Below are positions 1-7,020 of a stretch of 22,940 nucleotides of DNA, one piece after another (positions within the stretch are counted from its first letter, which is position 1; every line of letters begins with the position of its first letter). Source of the stretch: DATBFX01 sp034667245 (GTDB lineage Bacteria > Chloroflexota > Chloroflexia > Thermomicrobiales > UBA6265); assembly GCA_034667245.1 (NCBI GenBank), contig JAXDKI010000068.1:1-22940 (forward strand). The letters are read 5' to 3'. The notes beneath the pieces were generated by a model, which ran no database searches, had not been told where the DNA came from, and was given only the letters and a program-made list of their open reading frames with translations. The position numbers and the translations under genes are program-made.

Positions 1-5
1 GGCGG

Positions 6-84
6 GACGGAGAGGCGGAGAGGCGGACAGGCGGACTGGCGGAACGGCGTAACTACTGTCCGTCTGTCCGTCTCTCCGCCTCTC
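6..84. repeat. Octamer tandem repeat, two arrays in inverted orientation
   Basis: Six imperfect 8-bp units of the GGCGGAGA / GGCGGACA type run from 6 to 53. Three and a half units in the opposite orientation (TGTCCGTC, TGTCCGTC, TCTCCGCC, TCTC) follow from 57 to 84. The two arrays face each other and could fold into a long hairpin. The stop codon of the adjacent minus-strand MOSC gene lies at their junction, so the second array is translated as that protein's last nine or so residues. The same unit family recurs at 12552-12671 and 18466-18497. Confidence 0.85.
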
Positions 85-667
85 GTGCGAGCACCCGGTC
101 CCCGAGGGTGATGCGGGCCGCGGGGCCGTGGTAGCTGGCGTAGTAGCCGCGGGTGCCGTCGTTGAGGAAGCGGAGGGCTTCCGCGACGGTTTCGTCGGGG
201 CGGGCGTCGTCGGGGAATCGGAGGGCGTAGCGGCTGAACTCGACGCACGGGGCGGCGGGGAAGATCTGGTCCAATCGAATCTCGCGGCCGTCGGCGGTCA
301 TGACGACGATGCCGCCGGCGAGATCGCTTTCGGTCAGGAGGGCGTCGGTTTCGACGAGGATGTTTTCACCGGCGATCCCGTCGGGCAGGTGGGCGCCGAA
401 CCGCTCGCGCATCGCGCCATAGTGACTGGTGAAGCAGACCGAGATGCCGTTTTCGCCACCGCGATTCTTCGACGCGGGGTGATCGCGGTGATGGACGTCG
501 TCGAGCGGCGTTTCCTCGGACGTCCAGCCCCGGACGCCGCCGTCGTTCAGTTCCAGCACCGGTACGCTGCGCAGTCCGGCCGGGTCGTACCGGCGCCACC
601 GGGGTCCGGCGACCTTCAGGCTCAGCTCTTGCACCTGTAACCGGGCAATCGTGCCGATCAACCGCAT
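53..667 (-). CDS. MOSC-domain protein (molybdenum-cofactor sulfurase-like C-terminal domain)
   Basis: The product is 204 residues. A GIAGENI motif near residues 98-104 and a Cys in APCVEF at residue 141 match the MOSC fold, where a conserved Cys is thought to handle sulfur or molybdenum-cofactor-linked substrates. The substrate here is unknown. The start is placed at ATG 667 because GGAG lies about 8 nt upstream; a TTG at 709 and an ATG at 697 are in frame but lack a ribosome site. The last residues (about EAERRTDGQ) are encoded by octamer repeats, so the natural C-terminus has probably been replaced or extended. Upstream on the same strand lie an oxidoreductase fragment and the M20 peptidase, with no obvious functional link. 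Family assignment is fairly secure and the exact role is not. Confidence 0.75.
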   Translation of the reverse strand: MRLIGTIARLQVQELSLKVAGPRWRRYDPAGLRSVPVLELNDGGVRGWTSEETPLDDVHHRDHPASKNRGGENGISVCFTSHYGAMRERFGAHLPDGIAGENILVETDALLTESDLAGGIVVMTADGREIRLDQIFPAAPCVEFSRYALRFPDDARPDETVAEALRFLNDGTRGYYASYHGPAARITLGDRVLAREAERRTDGQ

Positions 668-705
668 CCCGACGTCTCCGCCACGCAATCGTCTCATCAG
701 GGCAT

Positions 706-891
706 TCAAAACCAGCGCCGGACGATCTCGGCCAGCCGGTCGAGGACGGCACCCGTCTCATCTGCCTCGCGCGACGGCAGATTGAAGACGCAGCGCTCGA
801 TCCCTGTTTCGGCGGCAGCATACCGCGTGACCGCTTCCGGGTCGTGCGGCATCGCGTAGACCGAGACCGGCAGCTGACCGCCTCGCCTACC
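706..891 (-). pseudogene. C-terminal remnant of a luciferase-like (LLM class) F420-dependent oxidoreductase
   Basis: Between the M20 stop and the MOSC start the minus strand is open for 61 codons. It reads PVSVYAMPHDPEAV, then GIERCVFNLPS, then a DETGAVLDRLAEIV tail and a stop at 706-708. This matches the usual end of luciferase-like F420-dependent oxidoreductases (beta strand PVxVY, then dRvvFxLPS, then a closing helix). The N-terminal barrel is absent because the frame closes at a stop that overlaps the end of the M20 gene. No suitable start or ribosome site is seen. I read it as a deletion scar left where the rest of the gene was lost. Recognition is by eye from a short stretch. Confidence 0.6.
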
Positions 892-2152
892 TCACACCGC
901 ACCAATCGACGACGAAGGCCGCGACCACCTTGGCAGCGGGCACCATCGAGGTGAGATCGAGCCATTCGTCGGCGGCGTGGGCGTTGCCGCCGGCGGCGCC
1001 GAAACAGGTGGCGGGGACGCCCCGGAAGATGTAGTAGCGCATGTCGTTGACGGCGGTCGCGACGTGCGGCTGGAAGTCTTTGCCGATGACGCGCCGGTAG
1101 GTGTTGGTGAGGGCGCCGATGAACGGCTCGTCTGGCGAGACGACGGCGCCGTCGGTCTGGAAGCCGTCGTAGCTGACGACGGGAGGGTGGGCGCGCAGCC
1201 AGTCGTCGCCCTCGGCAGCGGCGCGGACAGTCTCCTCGATCGTCGCCCGCATCCCGGCGACGCCGACGCCGGGGAAGAAGCTGACGCGGCAGTGGAGCTC
1301 GCAGGCGCCGGCGACGGTGCTCGGCCAGTCGCCGCCCTGGATGACGCCGATGTTGAGGTTGATCGGGTGCTCAATGCCTTCCCAGACCGGGTGGACCTGC
1401 AGGTTCATTTGGGCGTCGAGGTCGCGGAGGGCGAGGATGACGGGGACCGCCTTGACGATCGCATTGACCCCCTGCCAGGCGTGTCCGGCGTGAACGGCCC
1501 GGCCTTCGATCTTGACCCGGAACCACATCACCCCGAGATGTGCCTGCGTGTACGAGTCGTGCTGAGGCTCTGTCACCAGCGCCGCGTCCGCCCGATCGCG
1601 CAGGCTGGCGGCCAGGGTGCCGTTGCCGGTGCACTCCTCTTCGATCACGCTGTGGATAGTCAGATCCCCGTCCAGCTCGATCCCGAGCTCGGTCAGCAGC
1701 CGCGGCACGAAGAGATTCAGGGCGACGCCGCTCTTCATGTCGTAGGCGCCCCGCCCATACATCCGATCGCCGACGATCTCCGCTCCCCACGGATCGTGCG
1801 TCCAGGCCGATCCCGGTTCCGGACTGACCACGTCGACGTGTCCATTCAGGATCAGCGACCGGCCCGATCCGCGACCGGCGAGCTTCCCGGTCACATTCGG
1901 CCGGCCGGGGAACGGCACGCGGCTGTCGCCCGCGTTCGGCAGTTCCTTGACCGACTCGTCGAGGTCCCAGACCTCCGTCGTCAGCCCTGAGCCGCGCAGG
2001 TGGTCGGCCACGTAGGCCTGCACCTCGGCCTCCTGCCCGAGCACACTCGGTCGCCGCACCAGTTCCCCAACCGTACCGACGAGCTCGTCCCGCCGCTCCT
2101 CGATCGCTCGCCAGAGAGCGGCTGTTGCCTCGTCTTTTCGCCGATCTGTCAT
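887..2152 (-). CDS. M20 family metallopeptidase / amidohydrolase (ArgE/DapE-like)
   Basis: A 421-residue di-zinc hydrolase of the acetylornithine deacetylase / succinyl-diaminopimelate desuccinylase superfamily. The metal and catalytic set looks complete: H105 and D107 in NGHVDVV, D138 in GRGAYDMKSG, the EE pair at 171-172 in IEEECTGNG, E195 in VTEP and a late His at about 392 in GNAHAADEW. A dimerisation (lid) domain interrupts the catalytic domain at roughly 200-310. Such enzymes cleave N-acyl amino acids or small peptides in the cytoplasm; the substrate cannot be told. The start is ATG 2152, preceded only by a weak GGGGG; a TTG at 2182 is in frame but less likely. It is divergent from the M24-like gene, with overlapping -10 elements between them. 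Confidence 0.88.
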   Translation of the reverse strand: MTDRRKDEATAALWRAIEERRDELVGTVGELVRRPSVLGQEAEVQAYVADHLRGSGLTTEVWDLDESVKELPNAGDSRVPFPGRPNVTGKLAGRGSGRSLILNGHVDVVSPEPGSAWTHDPWGAEIVGDRMYGRGAYDMKSGVALNLFVPRLLTELGIELDGDLTIHSVIEEECTGNGTLAASLRDRADAALVTEPQHDSYTQAHLGVMWFRVKIEGRAVHAGHAWQGVNAIVKAVPVILALRDLDAQMNLQVHPVWEGIEHPINLNIGVIQGGDWPSTVAGACELHCRVSFFPGVGVAGMRATIEETVRAAAEGDDWLRAHPPVVSYDGFQTDGAVVSPDEPFIGALTNTYRRVIGKDFQPHVATAVNDMRYYIFRGVPATCFGAAGGNAHAADEWLDLTSMVPAAKVVAAFVVDWCGVR

Positions 2153-2188
2153 CTGTTGGCCCCCATTGCTCCATTCCGACAATGCACG

Positions 2189-2195
2189 TATCGTA
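2189..2195. promoter_or_regulatory. Overlapping divergent -10 elements (M24-like gene and M20 gene)
   Basis: TATCGT on the plus strand (2189-2194) and TACGAT on the minus strand (2190-2195) are essentially the same bases read both ways. Each lies a sensible distance from its gene: the plus start would be near 2202, giving a 30-nt leader carrying GGGAGG before ATG 2233, and the minus start would be near 2183. No convincing -35 is seen for either. If real, the two promoters cannot be occupied at once, so the two peptidase-family genes would compete. Confidence 0.4.
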
Positions 2196-2232
2196 GCCGT
2201 ACGTGCTGAAGTCTGGGCGAGGGAGGCAACGG

Positions 2233-3591
2233 ATGCGCATCGAGTTACGTCGGGTGGTGCTGCCCGAGTTCGGCATTCCGGTGGAGCGACCGGCGATCAC
2301 GACGACCGAGTACGAGCAGCGGGCTCGCGCGCTCTACGAGGCGGTGGGACTCGATTGGGTGGTCGTCTATGGCGATCGCGAACACTTCGGGAACCTGGTC
2401 TGGCTCTCGGGGTACGACCCGCGGTTCGAAGAGGCGCTCCTGTTGCTCGGGCCGCGCGATCAGCGCGTGCTGCTGGTCGGGATCGAGGGTGTCGCCTATG
2501 CGGAGGTGACCGGGTTGCCGGTCGACGTCCGCTTCTACCATCCCTTCAGCATCCAGGGGCAACCGCACGTCGATTCGCCGCCGTTGGAAGAGCTGTTACG
2601 GGAAGTCGGGCTGGATCGCGTCAGCCGTGTCGGCGTCGTCGGCTGGAAGTCGCTCGACCCCGGCGAGACGGACGACCCGACCGTCCCGGCCTTCGTCCCG
2701 GCCTTCATCCTGCGCGCCCTGAACAGGATTACCGAGGCGCCAGCGCTCGACGTGACGGCCGCGATGACCGATGCCGAGCGCGGTCTGCGGACCCGCAACT
2801 CGGCCGCCCAGATCGCCCTTTTCGAGTGGGGTGCCGCCCGTTCTTCGGCCGCGGTGATGCGCGTGGTCCGCGGCGCCCGGCCCGGCATGACGGAGTTGGA
2901 GGCGGCCGGGTTGCTCGGCTATCAGGGCGAGCCGGTGACGATGCATCCGATCGTCGCCGCCAGCAACGGCGTCCTGAACGGTCTCCGCAGCCCGAGCGCC
3001 CGCGTCATCTCTCGTGGCGAGGCGATCAGCTGCGGGGTCGGGTACTGGGGCGGTCTGACTTGCCGGGCGGGTCTGCTGCTCGATCAACCGGACGAGGAGT
3101 TCGTCGCGTCGCTGGTTCGCCCCTACTACACGGCGATCGCGACCTGGTGGACGACCGTCGGCATCGGCGTCAGCGGTGGCGAGCTCGACGCGGCGGTCAG
3201 GAACGCATGTGCCGGCGCCTCGTTCGGCTCCTTCGTCAATGCCGGGCACCTGACCTCGTACGACGAGTGGATCGGCTCGCCGGTCCGCACCGGCAGCACG
3301 CAGCGCGTCGCCTCCGGGATGATGATGCAGTGCGACATCATCCCGTCGCCGGTCCCGCCCGGACGCTTCCTCAACTGTGAGGACACACTGGCGATTGGCG
3401 ATGAATCCGTGCGGGAGATGCTCGCCCGCGAGCATCCTGCGGTCTGGTCGCGGATCGAGGCGCGGCGTGCCTTCATGCGGGACGAACTCGGGCTGCGGTT
3501 GCGTCCGGAGGTGCTGCCGCTCTCCTCGGCGCCCGCCTACCTGCCGCCGTTCTGGCTCGCGTCCGACCTCGTCTGCGTCGTCGATTCCTAA
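2233..3591 (+). CDS. M24 (creatinase/aminopeptidase P-fold) protein with missing metal ligands
   Basis: The 452-residue product has a creatinase-type N-terminal domain (DREHFGNLVWLSGYDPRFEEAL near residues 48-69) and a pita-bread C-terminal domain (about 180-430). In active M24 enzymes five ligands (D, D, H, E, E) bind two metals. Here the first Asp site reads AISCG (S266) and the second reads LTCRAG (275-280) instead of SDxTR. The first Glu site reads IIPSP, while H339 (NAGHLTS) and E383 (NCEDTLAIG) remain. Metal-dependent peptidase activity is therefore doubtful; creatinase itself shows the fold can work without metal. ATG 2233 is chosen because GGGAGG precedes it by about 8 nt; GTG 2203 is an in-frame alternative. 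It is divergent from the M20 gene and followed by tRNA-Cys. Confidence 0.8.
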   Translation: MRIELRRVVLPEFGIPVERPAITTTEYEQRARALYEAVGLDWVVVYGDREHFGNLVWLSGYDPRFEEALLLLGPRDQRVLLVGIEGVAYAEVTGLPVDVRFYHPFSIQGQPHVDSPPLEELLREVGLDRVSRVGVVGWKSLDPGETDDPTVPAFVPAFILRALNRITEAPALDVTAAMTDAERGLRTRNSAAQIALFEWGAARSSAAVMRVVRGARPGMTELEAAGLLGYQGEPVTMHPIVAASNGVLNGLRSPSARVISRGEAISCGVGYWGGLTCRAGLLLDQPDEEFVASLVRPYYTAIATWWTTVGIGVSGGELDAAVRNACAGASFGSFVNAGHLTSYDEWIGSPVRTGSTQRVASGMMMQCDIIPSPVPPGRFLNCEDTLAIGDESVREMLAREHPAVWSRIEARRAFMRDELGLRLRPEVLPLSSAPAYLPPFWLASDLVCVVDS

Positions 3592-3612
3592 CGAACGCCG
3601 CCCGCGCCGTGG

Positions 3613-3618
3613 TACACT
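3613..3618 (+). promoter_or_regulatory. Putative -10 element of tRNA-Cys
   Basis: TACACT lies about 35 nt before the mature tRNA 5' end, just after the stop of the preceding gene. A -35 match is poor (AACGAA region), so this rests on the -10 resemblance and position only. Confidence 0.35.
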
Positions 3619-3653
3619 TTTGGCGATCGCGATCGACCAACGCGAGCCTTACC

Positions 3654-3727
3654 GGCGCCATAGCCAAGCGGTAAGGCACGGGTCTGCAAAACCCTGATCG
3701 GCGGTTCGAATCCGCCTGGCGCCTCCA
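3654..3727 (+). tRNA. tRNA-Cys (GCA)
   Basis: The sequence folds as a cloverleaf. The acceptor stem is GGCGCCA with TGGCGCC. The D arm is GCC-AAGCGGTAA-GGC, and the anticodon loop CTGCAAA has GCA at 3686-3688. The T arm is GGCGG-TTCGAAT-CCGCC, followed by discriminator T and an encoded CCA at 3725-3727. The first pair of the anticodon stem is a C-T mismatch, which is tolerable. The gene stands alone, with a hairpin immediately downstream. Confidence 0.97.
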
Positions 3728-3729
3728 AG

Positions 3730-3751
3730 CGGCACCCTACCATGGGTGCCG
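3730..3751 (+). terminator. Hairpin downstream of tRNA-Cys, probable terminator
   Basis: CGGCACCC (3730-3737) pairs with GGGTGCCG (3744-3751) across a 6-nt loop, beginning three bases after the tRNA CCA. A mild pyrimidine-rich stretch (TCGTCATTTCC) follows instead of a clean T run. It ends about 34 nt before the NUDIX gene start. Confidence 0.6.
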
Positions 3752-3784
3752 TCGTCATTTCCGGCACCGGTCGAGGACCCTGCG

Positions 3785-4351
3785 ATGCCGTCCGATCCCC
3801 CCAGCGAGGTCACCATCGGCAGCCGCGACGGCTACGCGGGCAAATTCCTGCGAGTCCGTGTCGACGAGGTTCGCCTCCCCTCCGGCCGTACCAGCACCCG
3901 CGAGGTCGTCGATCACCCCGGCGCCGTCGCCATCCTGGCCGTGACCGACGATGGAGACCTGCTACTGGTTCGCCAATATCGCCATGCCGCCGGTCGGGCC
4001 CTCCTCGAACTGCCCGCGGGCACCCGCGAACCCGACGAGCCGCCCGCCGTAACCGTCCGCCGCGAGCTGATCGAAGAGACCGGTCACGCCCCCGGTAGCA
4101 TCACCGAGCTGGTGACCTTCTTCCCCACCCCGGGCTATTCCAGCGAACAGATCATCCTTTTCCGCGCCGACGATTGCACACCGGTGCAACACGACCGGGA
4201 TGCCGATGAGCCGGCGCGTCTCGTCCGGGTGCCGCTCGCTGATGTGCCTTCGTTGCTCGCACCCGGCCCGAACCAGATCGCGGACGGGAAGACGCTGATC
4301 GGTCTGCTGTGGTTGCTTCGGGACGTCACTGACGAGCGCATCACACCGTAG
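3785..4351 (+). CDS. NUDIX hydrolase, ADP-ribose pyrophosphatase type
   Basis: A 188-residue cytoplasmic NUDIX protein. The box Gx5Ex7REUxEExGU is complete at residues 79-101 (GTREPDE, then RRELIEETGH). The upstream ILAVTDDGDLLLVRQYRHA strand and the ELPAGT lead-in are typical of ADP-sugar pyrophosphatases, as is the downstream FFPTPGYSSEQIILF segment. It probably hydrolyses ADP-ribose or a related nucleoside diphosphate sugar using Mg2+. ATG 3785 is chosen because GAGG precedes it by about 8 nt; a GTG at 3746 lies inside the tRNA terminator hairpin and is unlikely. The gene converges on the alpha/beta hydrolase with about 20 bp between the stops and no clear terminator. Confidence 0.88.
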   Translation: MPSDPPSEVTIGSRDGYAGKFLRVRVDEVRLPSGRTSTREVVDHPGAVAILAVTDDGDLLLVRQYRHAAGRALLELPAGTREPDEPPAVTVRRELIEETGHAPGSITELVTFFPTPGYSSEQIILFRADDCTPVQHDRDADEPARLVRVPLADVPSLLAPGPNQIADGKTLIGLLWLLRDVTDERITP

Positions 4352-4371
4352 GAACGTGCCGCCGTGCGTGG

Positions 4372-5208
4372 TTACAAACGGTGCCGCTCCAGAAACTCAG
4401 GCACCACCAGGTTGAACTCGTCGGGGCGCTCCATACTCGGCAGATGGGCCGTGCCGCGAATGACGGTCATCTCGGCACCGGCGATGGTCGCGGCAAGCCG
4501 CTCCATGCTGTCGACGACGTGGGGTTGGTCGAGATCGCCCACGATCAGCAATGTCGGCACGCGGATCTCGGCCAGCCGCTCGCGGGCGGGCGGTACGAAT
4601 TCCTCTTCCTCGCCGGCGTCCGGTTCTCGCGCAATCCGGTCCCAGAGGGCGGTGTTCATCACCCGCACCCGCTCGCGCACGTCTGGATCGACCTCGACCG
4701 GGGAACGGTGCGGTCCGTCTACCCAGCCCCGCGCCTCGATCTCGACTGCCTTGGCCACATCGCCAGCCTCGTAGGCCGCGTCGGCCTCGGCCCAGAGTTG
4801 TTTCACCGCCGCCGATGGCTCGACTGCTCCCGCGCCGGTAGTCGAGAGGATCAGTCCGCTGACCCGTTGGGGGGAAGTCAGCGCCGCCTTCAGCGCGATC
4901 TCGCCCGCCATCGAGACGGCAATCAGGGTCGCGCGTTCGACCCCGACGGCATCGAGGAGCGCAAGCAGGTCCTCGTGGTGCGCGTACGACCCCGGCGGGA
5001 GATTGGATGCACCGAACCCGCGTACGTCGTAGCGGAGCACGCGATGACTTCGCGCAAACGTGGCGAACTGGTCGTCCCACATCCGGCGGTCGCAGATACC
5101 GGCGTGGATCAACACGAGTGCCGGTCCCTCACCGGCGAGGTCGTACGCGATCTGTGCACCGTTGACGGCGATGACTCCCGATTCGGTTGACGGTTGTTCC
5201 TGCAACAC
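4372..5208 (-). CDS. Alpha/beta-fold hydrolase
   Basis: About 278 residues with the alpha/beta-hydrolase layout. LVLIHAG (32-38) forms the oxyanion-loop strand. The nucleophile elbow AVSMAGE has Ser at about 99, an acidic residue lies in IVGDLDQPHV, and the catalytic His is in GTAHLPSMERP. The elbow has Ala where Gly is usual, which remains sterically compatible. A lid lies between about residues 125 and 200. Substrate unknown; relatives include 3-oxoadipate enol-lactonases and various esterases. The start is uncertain. AAGGAG sits just before GTG 5208 and TTG 5205, with better spacing for TTG. An ATG at 5253 is in frame but has no ribosome site. The gene is divergent from the LuxR-type regulator across an AT-rich gap, so that regulator might control it. 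Confidence 0.82.
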   Translation of the reverse strand: MLQEQPSTESGVIAVNGAQIAYDLAGEGPALVLIHAGICDRRMWDDQFATFARSHRVLRYDVRGFGASNLPPGSYAHHEDLLALLDAVGVERATLIAVSMAGEIALKAALTSPQRVSGLILSTTGAGAVEPSAAVKQLWAEADAAYEAGDVAKAVEIEARGWVDGPHRSPVEVDPDVRERVRVMNTALWDRIAREPDAGEEEEFVPPARERLAEIRVPTLLIVGDLDQPHVVDSMERLAATIAGAEMTVIRGTAHLPSMERPDEFNLVVPEFLERHRL

Positions 5209-5486
5209 TTTCTCCTTCCCTTGTCCCCGCAAGGATTTGACTTTGAGACACATAGTACTAATCTGGTAAGTTTGTGATGGTACTACCTTCCGGGTTATTC
5301 CTACCTAAACAACCTATACCAATGGCCTAGCCCGTACGCTACTTTGGTTGCGGGAAGCCAACCACGAATCACCGGTAAAGACGACTGCGGCGGCCAGGGG
5401 GAAGGGGACGACGCAGTCGGCGGGCGGACCGCCCAACCGGTCTCGGGGTACAGGCGCGGCGGGCTATTTGGGCGAAGGAAGGGAAG
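5209..5486. promoter_or_regulatory. Intergenic control region between hydrolase and LuxR-type regulator
   Basis: The 278-bp gap is visibly richer in A/T from 5235 to 5345 than its surroundings, as expected for divergent promoters. Near 5254-5261 there is a short palindrome TAGTACTA, and a related GGTACTAC follows about 20 bp later. These could be operator half-sites, but this is weak evidence. The part nearest the regulator is GC-rich and structured: CGACTGCG (5382-5389) pairs with CGCAGTCG (5412-5419), and GGGCGG/CCGCCC stand back to back at 5422-5434. I could not fix a promoter with confidence. Confidence 0.35.
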
Positions 5487-6212
5487 ATGCTGAAGCGACG
5501 GGTGCTGCTTGTCGAGGACCATCCGATGTTTCGCCGCGGTGTGCGGCGCATGCTGGAGGAGACCGGCCGCTACGCCGTCGTCGGCGAGGCGACCAACGGT
5601 CACGAGGCGATTCACCTCGCCGATGTCCATCATCCCGAACTCGTGATCATGGACGTGCAACTGCCGGGTGTCACCGGCCTCAAAATCGCCCGCGTCATCC
5701 GCAAGCAACAGCCCCACACCCGCATCGTCTTCCTCTCGATGCACGTCGACGACGAGCGCCTCTTCGACGCCATTCGCGCCGGGGGCACCGCCTTCCTCAC
5801 CAAGGACATCGACGGCGATACCCTCCTCGACGCGCTCCGCCGCGTCCTCGCCGGCGAGAACCTGATCAATACCATGATCCTCTCCCGCCCCCAACTCGCC
5901 TGGCGCGTCCTCTCCGAGTTCCGCACCCTTGCGAACGAGCCGGAGTCGACCGCCGACCCGGCGATCGCCGCGCTGCCGCTCTCCGGGCGCGAGATCGAGG
6001 TCCTCGACTGCGTCGCCCAGGGTCTCTCCAACAAGGAGATCGCCGACGAGCTCTTCGTCACCGAGCAGACGGTCAAGAACCACATGACCTCGGTCCTGCG
6101 CAAACTCGACGTCAACGACCGCGTCCAGGCCGTCCTCTATGCCGTCAAGAACGGCTGGATCGAGATTGGTCCCCAGCAATACGCCGCTGTCGAGGTGCCG
6201 CGGTCGGCGTAG
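5487..6212 (+). CDS. NarL/FixJ-type response regulator (receiver plus LuxR HTH)
   Basis: The 241-residue protein has an N-terminal receiver domain (1-120). It carries an acidic pocket (ED at 10-11), phospho-acceptor D56 in VIMDVQLPG, a Ser in FLSMH and K106 in FLTKD. After a linker, a LuxR-type helix-turn-helix spans about 165-228 (LSGREIEVLDCVAQGLSNKEIA, with recognition-helix region TEQTVKNHM). It should be a DNA-binding transcription factor activated by phosphorylation. No cognate histidine kinase lies in the window, so it is an orphan here. GAAGGAAGGG directly upstream of ATG 5487 fixes the start. The divergent hydrolase is the nearest possible target; a palindromic terminator follows. 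Confidence 0.92.
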   Translation: MLKRRVLLVEDHPMFRRGVRRMLEETGRYAVVGEATNGHEAIHLADVHHPELVIMDVQLPGVTGLKIARVIRKQQPHTRIVFLSMHVDDERLFDAIRAGGTAFLTKDIDGDTLLDALRRVLAGENLINTMILSRPQLAWRVLSEFRTLANEPESTADPAIAALPLSGREIEVLDCVAQGLSNKEIADELFVTEQTVKNHMTSVLRKLDVNDRVQAVLYAVKNGWIEIGPQQYAAVEVPRSA

Positions 6213-6238
6213 GCTGTGCTGCAGGTGTATCTCCGGTG

Positions 6239-6264
6239 AAGGGCGGGTCGATCGACCCGCCCTT
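6239..6264 (+). terminator. Perfect 26-bp palindrome, probable terminator of the response regulator
   Basis: AAGGGCGGGT and ACCCGCCCTT flank CGATCG, so the whole stretch equals its own reverse complement. It starts 26 bp after the regulator stop and is followed by CTCGTTGTCT, a weak T-containing tail. Confidence 0.65.
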
Positions 6265-6303
6265 CTCGTTGTCTCATGCTCTGGACGTTTCGCGCTCCTC
6301 GTC

Positions 6304-6309
6304 GATAAT
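6304..6309 (+). promoter_or_regulatory. Putative -10 element of nitroreductase operon
   Basis: GATAAT (5 of 6 to the consensus) lies 42 bp before the GTG start of the nitroreductase and after the regulator's terminator. No good -35 is present about 17 bp upstream. Confidence 0.35.
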
Positions 6310-6351
6310 CCTCCTCCTATCGTCACCGGTCGCCGGAAGGAGCGCAGACTC

Positions 6352-7020
6352 GTGGATCTGTACGAGGCCCTCTATACCACCCGTTCGATGCGCCGGCTCA
6401 AACCCGACCCGATCCCACACGACGTGCAAGCGCGCATCCTCGATGCGGCGATCCGCGCCCCAAGCGGCGGCAACACCCAGCGCTGGCGCTTCGTCCTCGT
6501 CGACGACCCTGCTCTGCGGGCCGAGTTGGGGCCGCTCTACCGCGACTGCGTCGATCAACTCTGGTCGTCGCCGTCCTACGCCCAGCGCATCGAGGTGGCG
6601 AAGGCGGCATCCGACGACCCGGCCAGTGCCGCGATGCTGCGGCTGCTCCGCTCCGCCCAGCATCTGGCGGACCACTTCGAGGAGATCCCGCTCCTCCTCT
6701 TCGCCTTCGCCCAAACCGACTCGACCGGGAGCTCGATCTTCCCGTCGATCTGGAGCGCAATGCTCGCCGCCCGCGCCGAAGGGATCGGCACTACGCTGAC
6801 GACGATCCTCGCCTTCCGCCAGGACGAGGTGCATCGCCTCCTCGGTGTGCCCGAGGGACAAAGGTGGGAGATGGCCGGCTGCGTCACGATGGGGTATCCC
6901 CTGGGTCGCTGGGGGATCGCCGAGCGGCGACCGGTGGACGAGATCGCGGGACGCAACGGTTGGGACCAGCCGCTCGGCTTCTCGGTTCCGACTCCGCTCT
7001 GGCCGGGAAGCGCATCATGA
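6352..7020 (+). CDS. Nitroreductase-family FMN oxidoreductase
   Basis: A 222-residue protein with nitroreductase hallmarks. The FMN phosphate-binding start reads TTRSMRRLKPDPIP (about 8-21), followed by APSGGNTQRWRFVLV. A C-terminal region carries ILAFRQDEVHRLLGVPEGQ and a G-Y-P motif (VTMGYPLGRWG). Members are dimeric FMN enzymes reducing nitro compounds, quinones or similar acceptors with NAD(P)H; the physiological substrate is not predictable. The GTG start at 6352 follows AAGGAG by 9 nt. The stop overlaps the start of the next gene (ATGA at 7017-7020), which indicates translational coupling. Confidence 0.85.
   Translation: MDLYEALYTTRSMRRLKPDPIPHDVQARILDAAIRAPSGGNTQRWRFVLVDDPALRAELGPLYRDCVDQLWSSPSYAQRIEVAKAASDDPASAAMLRLLRSAQHLADHFEEIPLLLFAFAQTDSTGSSIFPSIWSAMLAARAEGIGTTLTTILAFRQDEVHRLLGVPEGQRWEMAGCVTMGYPLGRWGIAERRPVDEIAGRNGWDQPLGFSVPTPLWPGSAS

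Noticed and set aside
977..1990. 337-codon plus-strand open frame opposite the M20 gene
   Set aside because: It is antisense to a gene with a complete catalytic motif set, and its residue make-up is the usual shadow of GC-rich coding sequence.
2153..2182. TTG 2182 as a leaderless start of the M20 gene
   Set aside because: The spacing from TACGAT is close, but a TTG leaderless start is rare and the extra ten residues are not needed for the fold; ATG 2152 is preferred.
5301..6326. 341-codon minus-strand open frame opposite the response regulator
   Set aside because: The plus strand encodes a complete receiver and LuxR domain with a strong ribosome site; the opposite frame shows no family pattern.
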